DNA of 9,299 bases from Rhodospirillales bacterium (GCA_025352915.1 JANXSA010000512.1:1-9299), one strand, 5' to 3'. Numbered from the stretch's first letter, positions 1 to 6,063 are shown. Made by a program: numbers and translations. The notes: generated by a model not told the origin, from the sequence alone.

Positions 1-38
1 CTTTTTGTGAACAAAAAGAAGCAAAAAAACTTTATCCG
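1..38 (-). repeat. A/T-rich stem-loop repeat unit A1 (cut by window edge)
   Basis: Read on the minus strand this is a GCGGATAAAGTTTTTTTG lead followed by a C/T-rich arm and its complement. The visible stem is CTTTTTGT (1-8) pairing with ACAAAAAG (11-18), and it would extend past the left edge because GAAG continues on the right arm. It is the same unit as the copies at 104-146, 2621-2663, 2680-2718, 5318-5355 and 5361-5398. Function is not shown; the T-run precedes the hairpin in this reading, so it is not a textbook intrinsic terminator. Confidence 0.75.
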
Positions 39-103
39 CTTGCGTGTGGCGATGCCGGGCCCGGCATGTCCGCGATGGGGCGAGCTGTTGGTGCAGGTGA
101 GAG

Positions 104-146
104 GGGAAAGTTTTTTTGCTTCTTTTTGTTCACAAAAAGAAGAACC
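104..146 (+). repeat. A/T-rich stem-loop repeat unit A2
   Basis: This is a plus-oriented copy of the repeat: a GGGAAAGTTTTTTTG lead, then a perfect 11-base stem, CTTCTTTTTGT (119-129) with ACAAAAAGAAG (132-142), around a 2-base centre. It faces unit A1 head-to-head across about 65 bases in which I see no gene. It ends about 24 bases beyond the stop codon of the minus-strand substrate-binding protein gene, so it may help form or protect the 3' end of that transcript. That role is inferred. Confidence 0.8.
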
Positions 147-169
147 TTCCCTCCCCCCTGCCATCGCGA

Positions 170-1717
170 TCAGGCGAACCACACATCCCACATGCGCGGA
201 ATGCGATACGGCGCGAAGTTCACGATGTTGGCGCGAGTGGCCTGGATCCAGCCGCTGTCGCCGACCTTGATGGCCAGCGCCTGGTCGTAGATGCGGTCCT
301 GGAACTGCTTCACCGCGGCGATGCGGTCTTCCAGCTTCAGGCTGGTGGTCAGCTTCGCCTGCGCGTCCTCGATCACCGGGTCGGTCTTCATCATCGCGGC
401 CGACTGTCCGGCGAAGAAGCTGACCACGCCGTAGGGGCCCTCATACGGCTCGATGCCCATCAGCAGCGGCCACATGCACCAGCCTTCCGGCTTGGTGCGG
501 GCGGTGAAGATGGTCGGCCAGTCGGTGACCGTCAGCTTCACGTTGACGCCGACGGCGCGCAACTGCTCGCTGACCACGGTGGCGGTGTCGATATGCGGGC
601 GGTTGGTGTTGTCGGCCATCATGGGGAATTCCTCCCCTTTGTAGCCGGCTTCCTTGAGGTATTCGCGGGCGCGGGCCTGGTCCTGTTTCTGGAATTTCTC
701 CAGCCCGGCAACGCCCGGAAAATGCTGGGTGCCCGGGTGCTGCCAGGCCGGCTGCATGCGGTACAGGCCCGAGGTTGAGATCGCCATGATCTCCTCCAGG
801 TCCAGGGCCGCCTGGATGGCGCGGCGGAAGGCGAGGTTCTGGGTCTGGCCAAAGGCGGTGTTGATGATCAGCGTCTGGTACGCCCATGGCATCATGGTGT
901 ACGACTTGATGTTCTTGTCGCTCTCCAGGCGCTTGGCGACTGGCGCATCCAGCGCCTCGATCACATGCAGCTCGCCGGTTTGCAGCCCGGCGGTGCGGGC
1001 ACCCCCCTCGGGCATGAAGCGGATGCGCACACTGTCGAAATAGGCGGTCTTGCGGCCGGCGAACCCGTCGCGCCCCTTGTAGTTCATGTTCGGCGAGTAC
1101 TTGTCGAAGCGGTGCAGCATGATGTGGCTGTCGCTGCGGAACTCGCCCATGGTGAACGGGCCGGTGCCGATGCGCCCGCCCTGGCCGGCCGGCTTGGCGC
1201 ATTCCTCCTCGGGCATGATCACACAGGGTGCCCTCGGCGAGGACAGGTTTTCGATGAAGCCGGGATAGACGTTCTTCAGCTTGATGGTGACCGTCTTGGA
1301 ATCCGGCGTCTCGATCGCGTCGACCGGCCCCATGAAGAATTTCGACATGCCGACCTGGGCATAGCGCACCAGGCTGGCCTTCACATCGGCCGAGGTCATC
1401 ACCTTGCCGTTGTGGAAGTTCACCCCCGAGCGCAGCGGGAATTTGTAGGTCAGGCCATCGGCCGAGATATCCACGCCCTCGGCCAGGTCGGGCACCGGGT
1501 TGGCGTTCTCGTCCCGCGCGAACAGCGTCTCGTGCACATGCAGCGAGATGTTGCGGCTGGCGGCGGCGGACGAGGTCTGGGCATCGATGGTCGGCGGTGG
1601 CGAGGACTGGCCCATCACGGCCTCGCCGCCCTTCTTCTGGGCGTAGGCGGGCAGCGGCAGGGCGGTGGTGGCAGCACCTGCGAGCAGGCTGGCATTGAAC
1701 GTCCGGCGCCGGATCAT
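170..1717 (-). CDS. ABC transporter substrate-binding protein, family 5 (peptide/opine type)
   Basis: This 515-residue protein is the periplasmic receptor of an ABC importer of the DppA/OppA class (SBP_bac_5). The N-terminus is a twin-arginine-like signal peptide: R4-R5-T-F near the start, a hydrophobic LLAGAATTALPLP stretch, and a probable cut after AYA (residue 26). The family hallmark LRSGVNFHNGKVMTSADV lies at about residues 95-112, and a later NLAFRRAIQAALDLEEI segment matches the conserved R-x-A-l-x-x-A-x-D region. I chose the ATG at 1717 because it starts directly at the signal peptide and is preceded by AGGGGACC; the longer reading from 1855 adds 46 residues with no signal-like character. 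Length is normal for the family. No permease or ATPase gene lies in the window; they could lie beyond the left edge. The gene is divergent from the aldolase genes. The ligand cannot be read from sequence; peptides, glutathione, opines or other small molecules are all possible. Confidence 0.93.
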   Translation of the reverse strand: MIRRRTFNASLLAGAATTALPLPAYAQKKGGEAVMGQSSPPPTIDAQTSSAAASRNISLHVHETLFARDENANPVPDLAEGVDISADGLTYKFPLRSGVNFHNGKVMTSADVKASLVRYAQVGMSKFFMGPVDAIETPDSKTVTIKLKNVYPGFIENLSSPRAPCVIMPEEECAKPAGQGGRIGTGPFTMGEFRSDSHIMLHRFDKYSPNMNYKGRDGFAGRKTAYFDSVRIRFMPEGGARTAGLQTGELHVIEALDAPVAKRLESDKNIKSYTMMPWAYQTLIINTAFGQTQNLAFRRAIQAALDLEEIMAISTSGLYRMQPAWQHPGTQHFPGVAGLEKFQKQDQARAREYLKEAGYKGEEFPMMADNTNRPHIDTATVVSEQLRAVGVNVKLTVTDWPTIFTARTKPEGWCMWPLLMGIEPYEGPYGVVSFFAGQSAAMMKTDPVIEDAQAKLTTSLKLEDRIAAVKQFQDRIYDQALAIKVGDSGWIQATRANIVNFAPYRIPRMWDVWFA

Positions 1718-1742
1718 GTGTGGTCCCCTGTTGAACGAGGCT

Positions 1743-1748
1743 ATTATA
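1743..1748 (-). promoter_or_regulatory. Candidate -10 box for the substrate-binding protein gene
   Basis: On the minus strand this reads TATAAT, a perfect -10 hexamer. It would place the transcript start near 1736, about 19 bases before the ATG and just upstream of the AGGGGACC ribosome binding site. No good -35 hexamer is visible at 16-18 bases, so an activator or a different sigma factor may be involved. Confidence 0.4.
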
Positions 1749-1777
1749 AGAATTGATGCTGCGGCCTCTCTGCCCGC

Positions 1778-1806
1778 TTGGCAAGAACCTTGTGCTGTCG
1801 CACGAT
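1778..1806 (+). promoter_or_regulatory. Weak candidate promoter for aldolase 1
   Basis: TTGGCA (1778-1783, five of six matches to the -35 consensus) is followed after 17 bases by CACGAT (1801-1806, only three of six to the -10 consensus). It lies in the 116-base divergent spacer, upstream of the aldolase ATG at 1834. The -10 match is poor, so this is tentative. Confidence 0.22.
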
Positions 1807-1833
1807 ATCGCCATGCAGCCAGGGGGTGTCCCG

Positions 1834-2607
1834 ATGTCCGCGATTCTGAAATCACTATCCTCGACCGCCGCCGAGGAGGCGGAGTGGGCGATACGGGTGG
1901 ATATGGCCGCGGTGTTCCGCATCTCGGCCCGGCTCGGCTGGAACGAGCAGATCGGCAACCACAACTCGATCATGCTCCCGCTGGCCCATCCGGACGACAA
2001 GCCGACTTTCCTGATCAACCCGCGCGGCTATCGTTTCGAGGAGCTGACCGCGTCCTCGCTGATCGTCTGCGACCTCGACGGCCGCGTGCTACGCGGCACC
2101 GGCGAACTGCGAAAAGTGGCGTTCTTCATCCACGCCCGCATCCATTTGCAGAATCCGGCGGCCACCTGCGTGCTGCATGTCCATCCGCAATACCTGACCG
2201 CACTGGCCCTGATGGACGAGCCGGAGATCACCCTGTCGCACTTCAACGACCTGATCCTCAACGACCGCACCGCCTTCGACTGGGGCGCTGAATCAGGCGC
2301 CGACAGCACCGCCGAGGGCGACCGCATCGCCGCCGCCCTGGGCGACAAGTCGATCCTGGTGATGGGCAGCCACGGCGTGACCGTGGTCGGACCGGACCTC
2401 GCCAGCGCGTTTGACGAACTGCACCAGGCCGAGCGCACGATGATGTACCACATGACCGCGCTGTCCACCGGCAAGCGGCTGCGCAAACTGCCGGACGCGT
2501 CGCGCCGCCACTACCTCGGCGCCTGGGGCGACAAGGTCGATGCCCGCATGCATCTCGATTCCTGGCGGCGGATTCTCGACAAGGAAGGCAGTGATTACGC
2601 CAGCTAG
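1834..2607 (+). CDS. Class II aldolase/adducin family protein (paralogue 1)
   Basis: This 257-residue cytoplasmic protein has the class II aldolase/adducin fold, the zinc-dependent family that includes fuculose-phosphate aldolase, ribulose-phosphate epimerase and decarboxylases. Visible zinc ligands are H115 and H117 in LHVHPQ and H180 in GSHGVTVVG. The acidic residue of true aldolases, about 19 residues before the first ligand, appears to be Ala, as in the adducin-like subgroup, where a conserved His sits about 15 residues before it (here H100). The C-terminal W-R-x-L-D-x-x-x-x-D-Y motif is also usual in this subgroup. The ATG at 1834 is preceded by AGGGGG with good spacing, and the next gene's protein begins with the same MSA start. 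Upstream ATGs at 1813 and 1753 are less likely. About 71% of residues match the tandem neighbour by hand alignment, with a 4-residue insertion at 51-54. Substrate unknown. Confidence 0.92.
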   Translation: MSAILKSLSSTAAEEAEWAIRVDMAAVFRISARLGWNEQIGNHNSIMLPLAHPDDKPTFLINPRGYRFEELTASSLIVCDLDGRVLRGTGELRKVAFFIHARIHLQNPAATCVLHVHPQYLTALALMDEPEITLSHFNDLILNDRTAFDWGAESGADSTAEGDRIAAALGDKSILVMGSHGVTVVGPDLASAFDELHQAERTMMYHMTALSTGKRLRKLPDASRRHYLGAWGDKVDARMHLDSWRRILDKEGSDYAS

Positions 2608-2620
2608 AGTAGGACAGAGT

Positions 2621-2663
2621 CTTCTTTTTCTGAAGAAAAAGAAGCAAAAAGACTTTTTATCCA
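2621..2663 (-). repeat. A/T-rich stem-loop repeat unit B1
   Basis: This minus-oriented copy begins 14 bases after the aldolase 1 stop codon. It has a perfect 10-base stem, CTTCTTTTTC (2621-2630) with GAAAAAGAAG (2635-2644), around a TGAA loop, then a second small dyad, AAAAAG-A-CTTTTT (2646-2658), ending TATCC. The T5 run follows the main stem by about 10 bases on the plus strand, so partial termination after aldolase 1 is possible but not canonical. Confidence 0.8.
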
Positions 2664-2679
2664 TTGGGATCGTGACCTT

Positions 2680-2718
2680 ATGGATAAAAGTTTTTTGGTT
2701 CTTTTTTCAAAAAAGAAC
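2680..2718 (+). repeat. A/T-rich stem-loop repeat unit B2
   Basis: This plus-oriented copy starts ATGGATAAAAGTTTTTTGG and continues into the palindrome GTTCTTTTTT (2698-2707) / AAAAAAGAAC (2709-2718). It faces unit B1 head-to-head across 16 bases, so TTTTATCCAT and ATGGATAAAA form an outer inverted repeat between the two aldolase genes. It ends 25 bases before the start codon of aldolase 2 and could set the expression ratio of the two genes. Confidence 0.8.
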
Positions 2719-2743
2719 ATTTTTTTGCCTTGGGAGCCCCCGA

Positions 2744-3505
2744 ATGTCCGCCGTCATCAAGAACCTGACCAACAGCGAAGCCGAAGCCGAGGAGTGGCGC
2801 TTGCGCTGCGACATGGCCGCGGTGTTTCGCGTTTCCGCCCGGCTGGGCTGGAACGAACAGATCGGCAACCACAACTCGCTGATGCTGCCCGGCGCCGAGC
2901 CGCTGTTCCTGATCAACCCCCGTGGCTATCGCTTCGAGGAACTGACCGCCTCGTCGCTGATCGTCTGCGACCTTGATGGCAAGGTTGTGCGCGGCACCGG
3001 CGAACTTCGGAAAGTGGCGTTTCACATCCACGCGCGCATCCACCTGCGCAACCCCGCCGCGACCTGTGTGATGCATGTGCATCCGCAGTACCTGACGGCG
3101 ATCTCGATGCTGGCGAATCCGCAGATCACGCTGTCGCACCACAACAACCTGATGCTGAACGACCGCATCGTGATCGACCTTGAGGGCGACGAGCCGGTCC
3201 ATGACAACACCGAGGGCGACCGGATCGCCGACCTGATGGGCGACAAGACGATCATGATCATGGCCAGCCACGGCGTGACCGTGGTTGGCCCGACGGTCGC
3301 GGACGCATTCGACGAGCTGCACGGCGCCGAGCGCACCGCGATGTACCAGCTGACCGCGATGTCCAGCGGCCAGCCGCTGCGCCGCCTGCCGGATCGTCTG
3401 CGCCGCAACTACAACGGCCCCTGGGGCGCCAAGGTGGATGCCCGCATGCACCTGGATTCCTGGCGCCGCATCCTGGACAAGGAAGGCGACGACTACGCCA
3501 GCTGA
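2744..3505 (+). CDS. Class II aldolase/adducin family protein (paralogue 2)
   Basis: This 253-residue protein is a second class II aldolase/adducin-family copy. Zinc-ligand candidates are H111 and H113 (MHVHPQ) and H176 (ASHGVTVVG), with H96 as the conserved upstream His. Like its neighbour it lacks an obvious catalytic Glu at the aldolase position. The ATG at 2744 follows GGGAG at a suitable distance and gives an N-terminus matching paralogue 1 (MSA-I/V); an open reading frame extends upstream only through the A/T repeat and is not credible as protein. The two copies match almost without change from residue 23 to 49 and over the last 25 residues, but differ strongly around 140-155, a stretch just before the third His that could affect substrate choice. 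The stop lies inside the end of the opposing glycosyltransferase gene (13-base overlap). It probably arose by tandem duplication and is expressed with, or just after, paralogue 1. Confidence 0.92.
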   Translation: MSAVIKNLTNSEAEAEEWRLRCDMAAVFRVSARLGWNEQIGNHNSLMLPGAEPLFLINPRGYRFEELTASSLIVCDLDGKVVRGTGELRKVAFHIHARIHLRNPAATCVMHVHPQYLTAISMLANPQITLSHHNNLMLNDRIVIDLEGDEPVHDNTEGDRIADLMGDKTIMIMASHGVTVVGPTVADAFDELHGAERTAMYQLTAMSSGQPLRRLPDRLRRNYNGPWGAKVDARMHLDSWRRILDKEGDDYAS

Positions 3506-4419
3506 GTTTCGGCCGCCAGCACGGCCGCGCGCAGCTTGCCACGGCCCCAGCTTGCCGCCTCCAGCACGCGCTTGACCCGCTGCTGCACCGCGTATTTCGT
3601 TTGTCGCAGCGGCGGCATCGCGGGGAGCAGCGGGGCGAGTTGCGGGAAGCGCGCCAGCACCGCGCGATAGGGCGCCACCTCGGCGTCTGACCAGGGCGGA
3701 AACGCGCCGTGCCATGGCTTCGGCTGCGCCATGAAGTGCAGGATGCCCGGCCTGATCGCCCGGTCCAGCCCGGCATTGCGCAAGAAAATCGGAAAATTCC
3801 ACGCCAGCGACAGCGGCAGCACCCGCGCGCCGACGGCGATGTTCAGCGCATCCTGGTCGGGAAACGGCTGGTCCGGCGGTGCCGCGCGATGCTGCGCCAA
3901 TGCCGCCTGGCCGATCGCATCCCAACCGTCGCGCGCGATGTGCAGCACCCCGCTGTTGAAATACTGCGCGCAGCGTTCGGGCGCGATGCCGGCCGCCCGC
4001 ATCCGCGCCGCGACTGCCGACTCGCCACACCGCACGCGCAACGCCATCGGGTCCAGCGCCGCCCGCACATGCCCCACCGGGACAGGACGGGACAGCAGCG
4101 GATCGAGCGGCGCCACCACCTGGATGTCGGCATCGAGGTAGAGAAATTCGTCGAATCCCGCCGGCACCAGCCGATCCAGCAGCAATCGCGCCATCATCGC
4201 ATTGCCGCCGGCCGCGTCGGCGCTGACGCGCAGCAGCCGCACGCCCGCATCGGCAAAGGCCGGCGCGGCAAGTGCTGCCACCCGTTCTTCCAGCCCGATG
4301 CCGAACACCAAAACCTCGGCGCGGTCAGAGTCGCTCCAGCGCCGCGCCTGCCCGGCGGCAACCAGCGTCGGGACGAGATACCCGGCATCGGTGGCAAAGC
4401 AGATCGCGCAGCGCGCCAT
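3493..4419 (-). CDS. Glycosyltransferase family 8-like protein
   Basis: This 308-residue putative retaining glycosyltransferase resembles family 8 (LgtC/glycogenin type), which transfers hexose from a nucleotide sugar and works at the cytoplasmic face of the membrane or in the cytosol. Seen motifs in order: an N-terminal ICFATDAGYL nucleotide-binding start; YLDAD with the metal-binding DxD at 96-98; YFNSGVLHI at 153-161; PDQDALN at 187-193; and ILHFMAQPKPWHG at 226-238, the usual H-x-x-x-x-K-P-W tail of the family. The C-terminal 60 residues are basic and may aid membrane association. I chose the ATG at 4419 because it starts on the conserved strand and lies 2 bases after the stop of the upstream family-2 gene, implying translational coupling; no strong ribosome binding site is seen. 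The product is probably involved in a surface glycan or lipopolysaccharide. The 3' end overlaps the convergent aldolase gene by 13 bases. Confidence 0.88.
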   Translation of the reverse strand: MARCAICFATDAGYLVPTLVAAGQARRWSDSDRAEVLVFGIGLEERVAALAAPAFADAGVRLLRVSADAAGGNAMMARLLLDRLVPAGFDEFLYLDADIQVVAPLDPLLSRPVPVGHVRAALDPMALRVRCGESAVAARMRAAGIAPERCAQYFNSGVLHIARDGWDAIGQAALAQHRAAPPDQPFPDQDALNIAVGARVLPLSLAWNFPIFLRNAGLDRAIRPGILHFMAQPKPWHGAFPPWSDAEVAPYRAVLARFPQLAPLLPAMPPLRQTKYAVQQRVKRVLEAASWGRGKLRAAVLAAETQLA

Positions 4420-4421
4420 CG

Positions 4422-5279
4422 TCACAGCGCCAGGATGCGGCCAGGGTCGGCCCGCCCGCGGCACAGGTCGACCAGCCCCAACACATTCCCGCGCAGCCGC
4501 CCGCGCCGGTCCACCCACGGCTCAGGCATCAGCCACCGCCCCAGATTCGCCGCCAGGTTGCGCGCCATGCTGCGCACCGCCCGGCCCCAGCTATAGCTGC
4601 CCTTGCGCGCGAGATAGACCGGATTGACCATCTGCGAATAACCGAGCCGTAGCCCCGATATGCGCCCCAGCTTGGTGCCCAGATGCACCCCGCGCGCCGC
4701 CGCCACATGCACGATGCGGCCATGCCGTGCCGCGCGGCGGCACAGATCGATATCCTCGTACCACCCATACAGCGGCAACCGCTCATCGAAGACCAGCCCA
4801 TGCGCCCGTAGCGTCGTCAGGCGCAGCGCCATGTTGCAGCCATAGGCGTTATAAACCTCCCACATCCCATCCCCCCCGGAATCCGCCTGCAGCAGCGCGC
4901 GCGCGTCCGCCGCCGAAAGCCCCGGCCCCTTGATCCCGTCCGCCACCACCTGTCCGGTCGCTGCAACCACATCGTCATGCGCCGCGAAGACCCGCTCGAT
5001 TGCCGCGAGATAGCCAGGTGCGGCCAGGAAATCATCGTCGAAGAACACCAGCACATCGCAATCCGCCGCCGCCGCCAGCACCGCGTTGCGCTGCGCCGTC
5101 AGCCCGCGTGGCCCAATGAAGCATTCCGCGCCTTCGACGCCCGCGACATCCTCCGCCGCCGCGCCGCACACGATCACCCGATCCGCCGGCCGCACCTGCC
5201 GCCGCAGCTCGGCCAATGTCTCGCCCAGCACCGCGGCCCGCCCTACGGTGGCAATCCCCACCCCGACCCGCAGCCCCAT
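4422..5279 (-). CDS. Glycosyltransferase family 2 protein
   Basis: This 285-residue inverting glycosyltransferase of family 2 (GT-A fold) would use a nucleotide sugar to extend a polysaccharide or glycolipid. The start GVGIATVGR matches the nucleotide-binding first strand. QRNAVL (63-68), then VFFDDDF with the metal-binding acidic cluster at 81-83, and GWYEDIDLCRRA, whose E175-D176 is the probable catalytic-base region, follow in the expected order. No membrane helix is seen, so a cytosolic or peripheral membrane location is likely. The ATG at 5279 is preceded by a GGGGGG tract; a reading starting upstream at 5357 would run through the A/T stem-loop repeat and is rejected. It forms a two-gene unit with the family-8 gene (gap of 2 bases). 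It follows the VWA gene in the same direction but is separated from it by repeat pair C. Acceptor and donor cannot be told. Confidence 0.9.
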   Translation of the reverse strand: MGLRVGVGIATVGRAAVLGETLAELRRQVRPADRVIVCGAAAEDVAGVEGAECFIGPRGLTAQRNAVLAAAADCDVLVFFDDDFLAAPGYLAAIERVFAAHDDVVAATGQVVADGIKGPGLSAADARALLQADSGGDGMWEVYNAYGCNMALRLTTLRAHGLVFDERLPLYGWYEDIDLCRRAARHGRIVHVAAARGVHLGTKLGRISGLRLGYSQMVNPVYLARKGSYSWGRAVRSMARNLAANLGRWLMPEPWVDRRGRLRGNVLGLVDLCRGRADPGRILAL

Positions 5280-5317
5280 GCCAACCCCCCAAGCCGCGGC
5301 GCCAGAAACAGCCAAGC

Positions 5318-5355
5318 GGATAGAAGTTTTTTGGTTCTTTTTTTCAAAAAAGAAC
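5318..5355 (+). repeat. A/T-rich stem-loop repeat unit C1
   Basis: This plus-oriented copy has a GGATAGAAGTTTTTTGG lead and the palindrome GTTCTTTTTT (5334-5343) / AAAAAAGAAC (5346-5355). It lies 38 bases upstream of the family-2 glycosyltransferase start. Unlike pairs A and B, its hairpin side faces its partner (C2), so the pair is arranged hairpin-to-hairpin. Confidence 0.8.
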
Positions 5356-5360
5356 AAGCA

Positions 5361-5398
5361 CTTCTTTTTGAAAAAAGAAGCAAAAACTTCTATCCATT
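5361..5398 (-). repeat. A/T-rich stem-loop repeat unit C2
   Basis: This minus-oriented copy has the stem CTTCTTTTT (5361-5369) with AAAAAGAAG (5372-5380), then the CAAAAACTTCTATCC tail. The TAA stop codon of the VWA gene (5399-5397 on the minus strand) overlaps the end of the unit, so the repeat forms the immediate 3' end of that gene. C1 and C2 share the GGATAGAAG variant of the lead, which suggests the pair arose or evolved together. Confidence 0.8.
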
Positions 5399-6035
5399 AA
5401 GCGATCTCCGCCAGCAGTTTGCGCCGGATGGCGTCGAGCAGGCTGGCGCTGTCGCGCACCGGCAGCACGAAGCAGGCCGGGCCGCCCACCACTTCCTCGG
5501 CGAAATACGTGTCCAGCGTCGGCTCCACCTCCAGCACCGGCAGGCCGTTGATGACGATACCGGCGGCCACGGCTTCGTCGCGCGCCGCCATCACCGGGCG
5601 GCCGTCGTTGTTCTTGCCGTCGGCCACGATGTCGATCACCCGGCGCGCCGCCGGCGGGGCCAGGCGCAGCAGGTGATCGCGGCAGAAATCGATGGCGCCG
5701 GCGATCGAGGTGAACCCGGCGTTAGGGCGCGCTGCGGTGCGCAGCGTATGGGCCCACTCGGCCGCCGCCTCCGCCCCGTCCACCACCTGCCATGGCACCA
5801 TGTATTCTTGCCGGTCGTGGTTCGACCAGGCGACATAGGCCAGCGCCATCCGCCCGGTCGGCAGGTTGGTCAGCCCGGCCAGGAAGCCGGGCGACATCAC
5901 CGCGCTGGCATGACCTTCGATATACATCGCCATGCGCTCGTTGCTCACGCTGCCGGAACTGTCCACGGCAAAAACCAGCGCCATGTCCACCTCCGCCGCG
6001 CGTCCAAACCTGCTCCCGCCTTGCCGGCCGCTCAT
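5397..6035 (-). CDS. DUF1194-type von Willebrand factor A domain protein
   Basis: This 212-residue protein is nearly all one von Willebrand A domain of the DUF1194 type. The metal-ion-dependent adhesion site is intact: D25-S-S-G-S29, T109 in AGFTS, and D139 in DIVADGKNN. Other family features are YVAWS, the VVPW-like MVPW, INGLPV and GGPACFVLP. Such domains bind protein partners through a divalent metal; no partner is evident here. The ATG at 6035 has a near-perfect AGGAGG four bases upstream. In-frame sequence upstream meets a TAG at 6068-6066 with no signal-like stretch, so the protein appears cytoplasmic, whereas I recall many DUF1194 proteins carrying a signal peptide. It is divergent from the dipeptidase gene and followed directly by repeat pair C. 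The function remains unknown. Confidence 0.88.
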   Translation of the reverse strand: MSGRQGGSRFGRAAEVDMALVFAVDSSGSVSNERMAMYIEGHASAVMSPGFLAGLTNLPTGRMALAYVAWSNHDRQEYMVPWQVVDGAEAAAEWAHTLRTAARPNAGFTSIAGAIDFCRDHLLRLAPPAARRVIDIVADGKNNDGRPVMAARDEAVAAGIVINGLPVLEVEPTLDTYFAEEVVGGPACFVLPVRDSASLLDAIRRKLLAEIA

Positions 6036-6057
6036 TCTGCCTCCTGGCCCCCGCCGC

Positions 6058-6063
6058 CTTATA
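6058..6063 (-). promoter_or_regulatory. Candidate -10 box for the VWA gene
   Basis: On the minus strand this reads TATAAG (five of six to the consensus), 22 bases upstream of the ATG at 6035. A start near 6051 would leave a short leader containing the AGGAGG site. No convincing -35 box is present at standard spacing, so confidence is low. Confidence 0.3.

Noticed and set aside
104..146. Unit A2 as a classical Rho-independent terminator
   Set aside because: For the minus-strand transcript the stem is followed by an A-run rather than a T-run, and the stem itself is A/T-rich, so the standard pattern is not met; kept only as a repeat.
7..290. Short plus-strand reading frames over the left-edge repeat
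   Set aside because: They run through the A/T stem-loop units and into the antisense of the substrate-binding protein gene; the composition is not protein-like and no start signal supports them.
965..1756. Long plus-strand frame opposite the substrate-binding protein
   Set aside because: It is the antisense shadow of a well-supported gene in high-G+C DNA, rich in His, Arg and Gly with no recognisable domain.
2540..2743. Upstream extension of aldolase 2 by 68 codons
   Set aside because: The added part overlaps the end of aldolase 1 and translates the stem-loop repeats into Lys/Phe runs; the paralogue starts at the position matching 2744.
2678..4030. 450-codon minus-strand frame across aldolase 2 and part of the family-8 gene
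   Set aside because: It covers two supported genes in other frames, ends in the A/T repeat, and has the Ala/Arg/Gly-rich look of a shadow frame.
5280..5357. Upstream extension of the family-2 glycosyltransferase
   Set aside because: The extra 26 residues translate repeat unit C1; the ATG at 5279 has a G-rich ribosome binding site and begins at the conserved first strand.
1..5398. The recurring A/T units as a CRISPR array or insertion-sequence ends
   Set aside because: Spacing is kilobases rather than tens of bases, orientation alternates, and no transposase or cas gene lies between or beside the copies.
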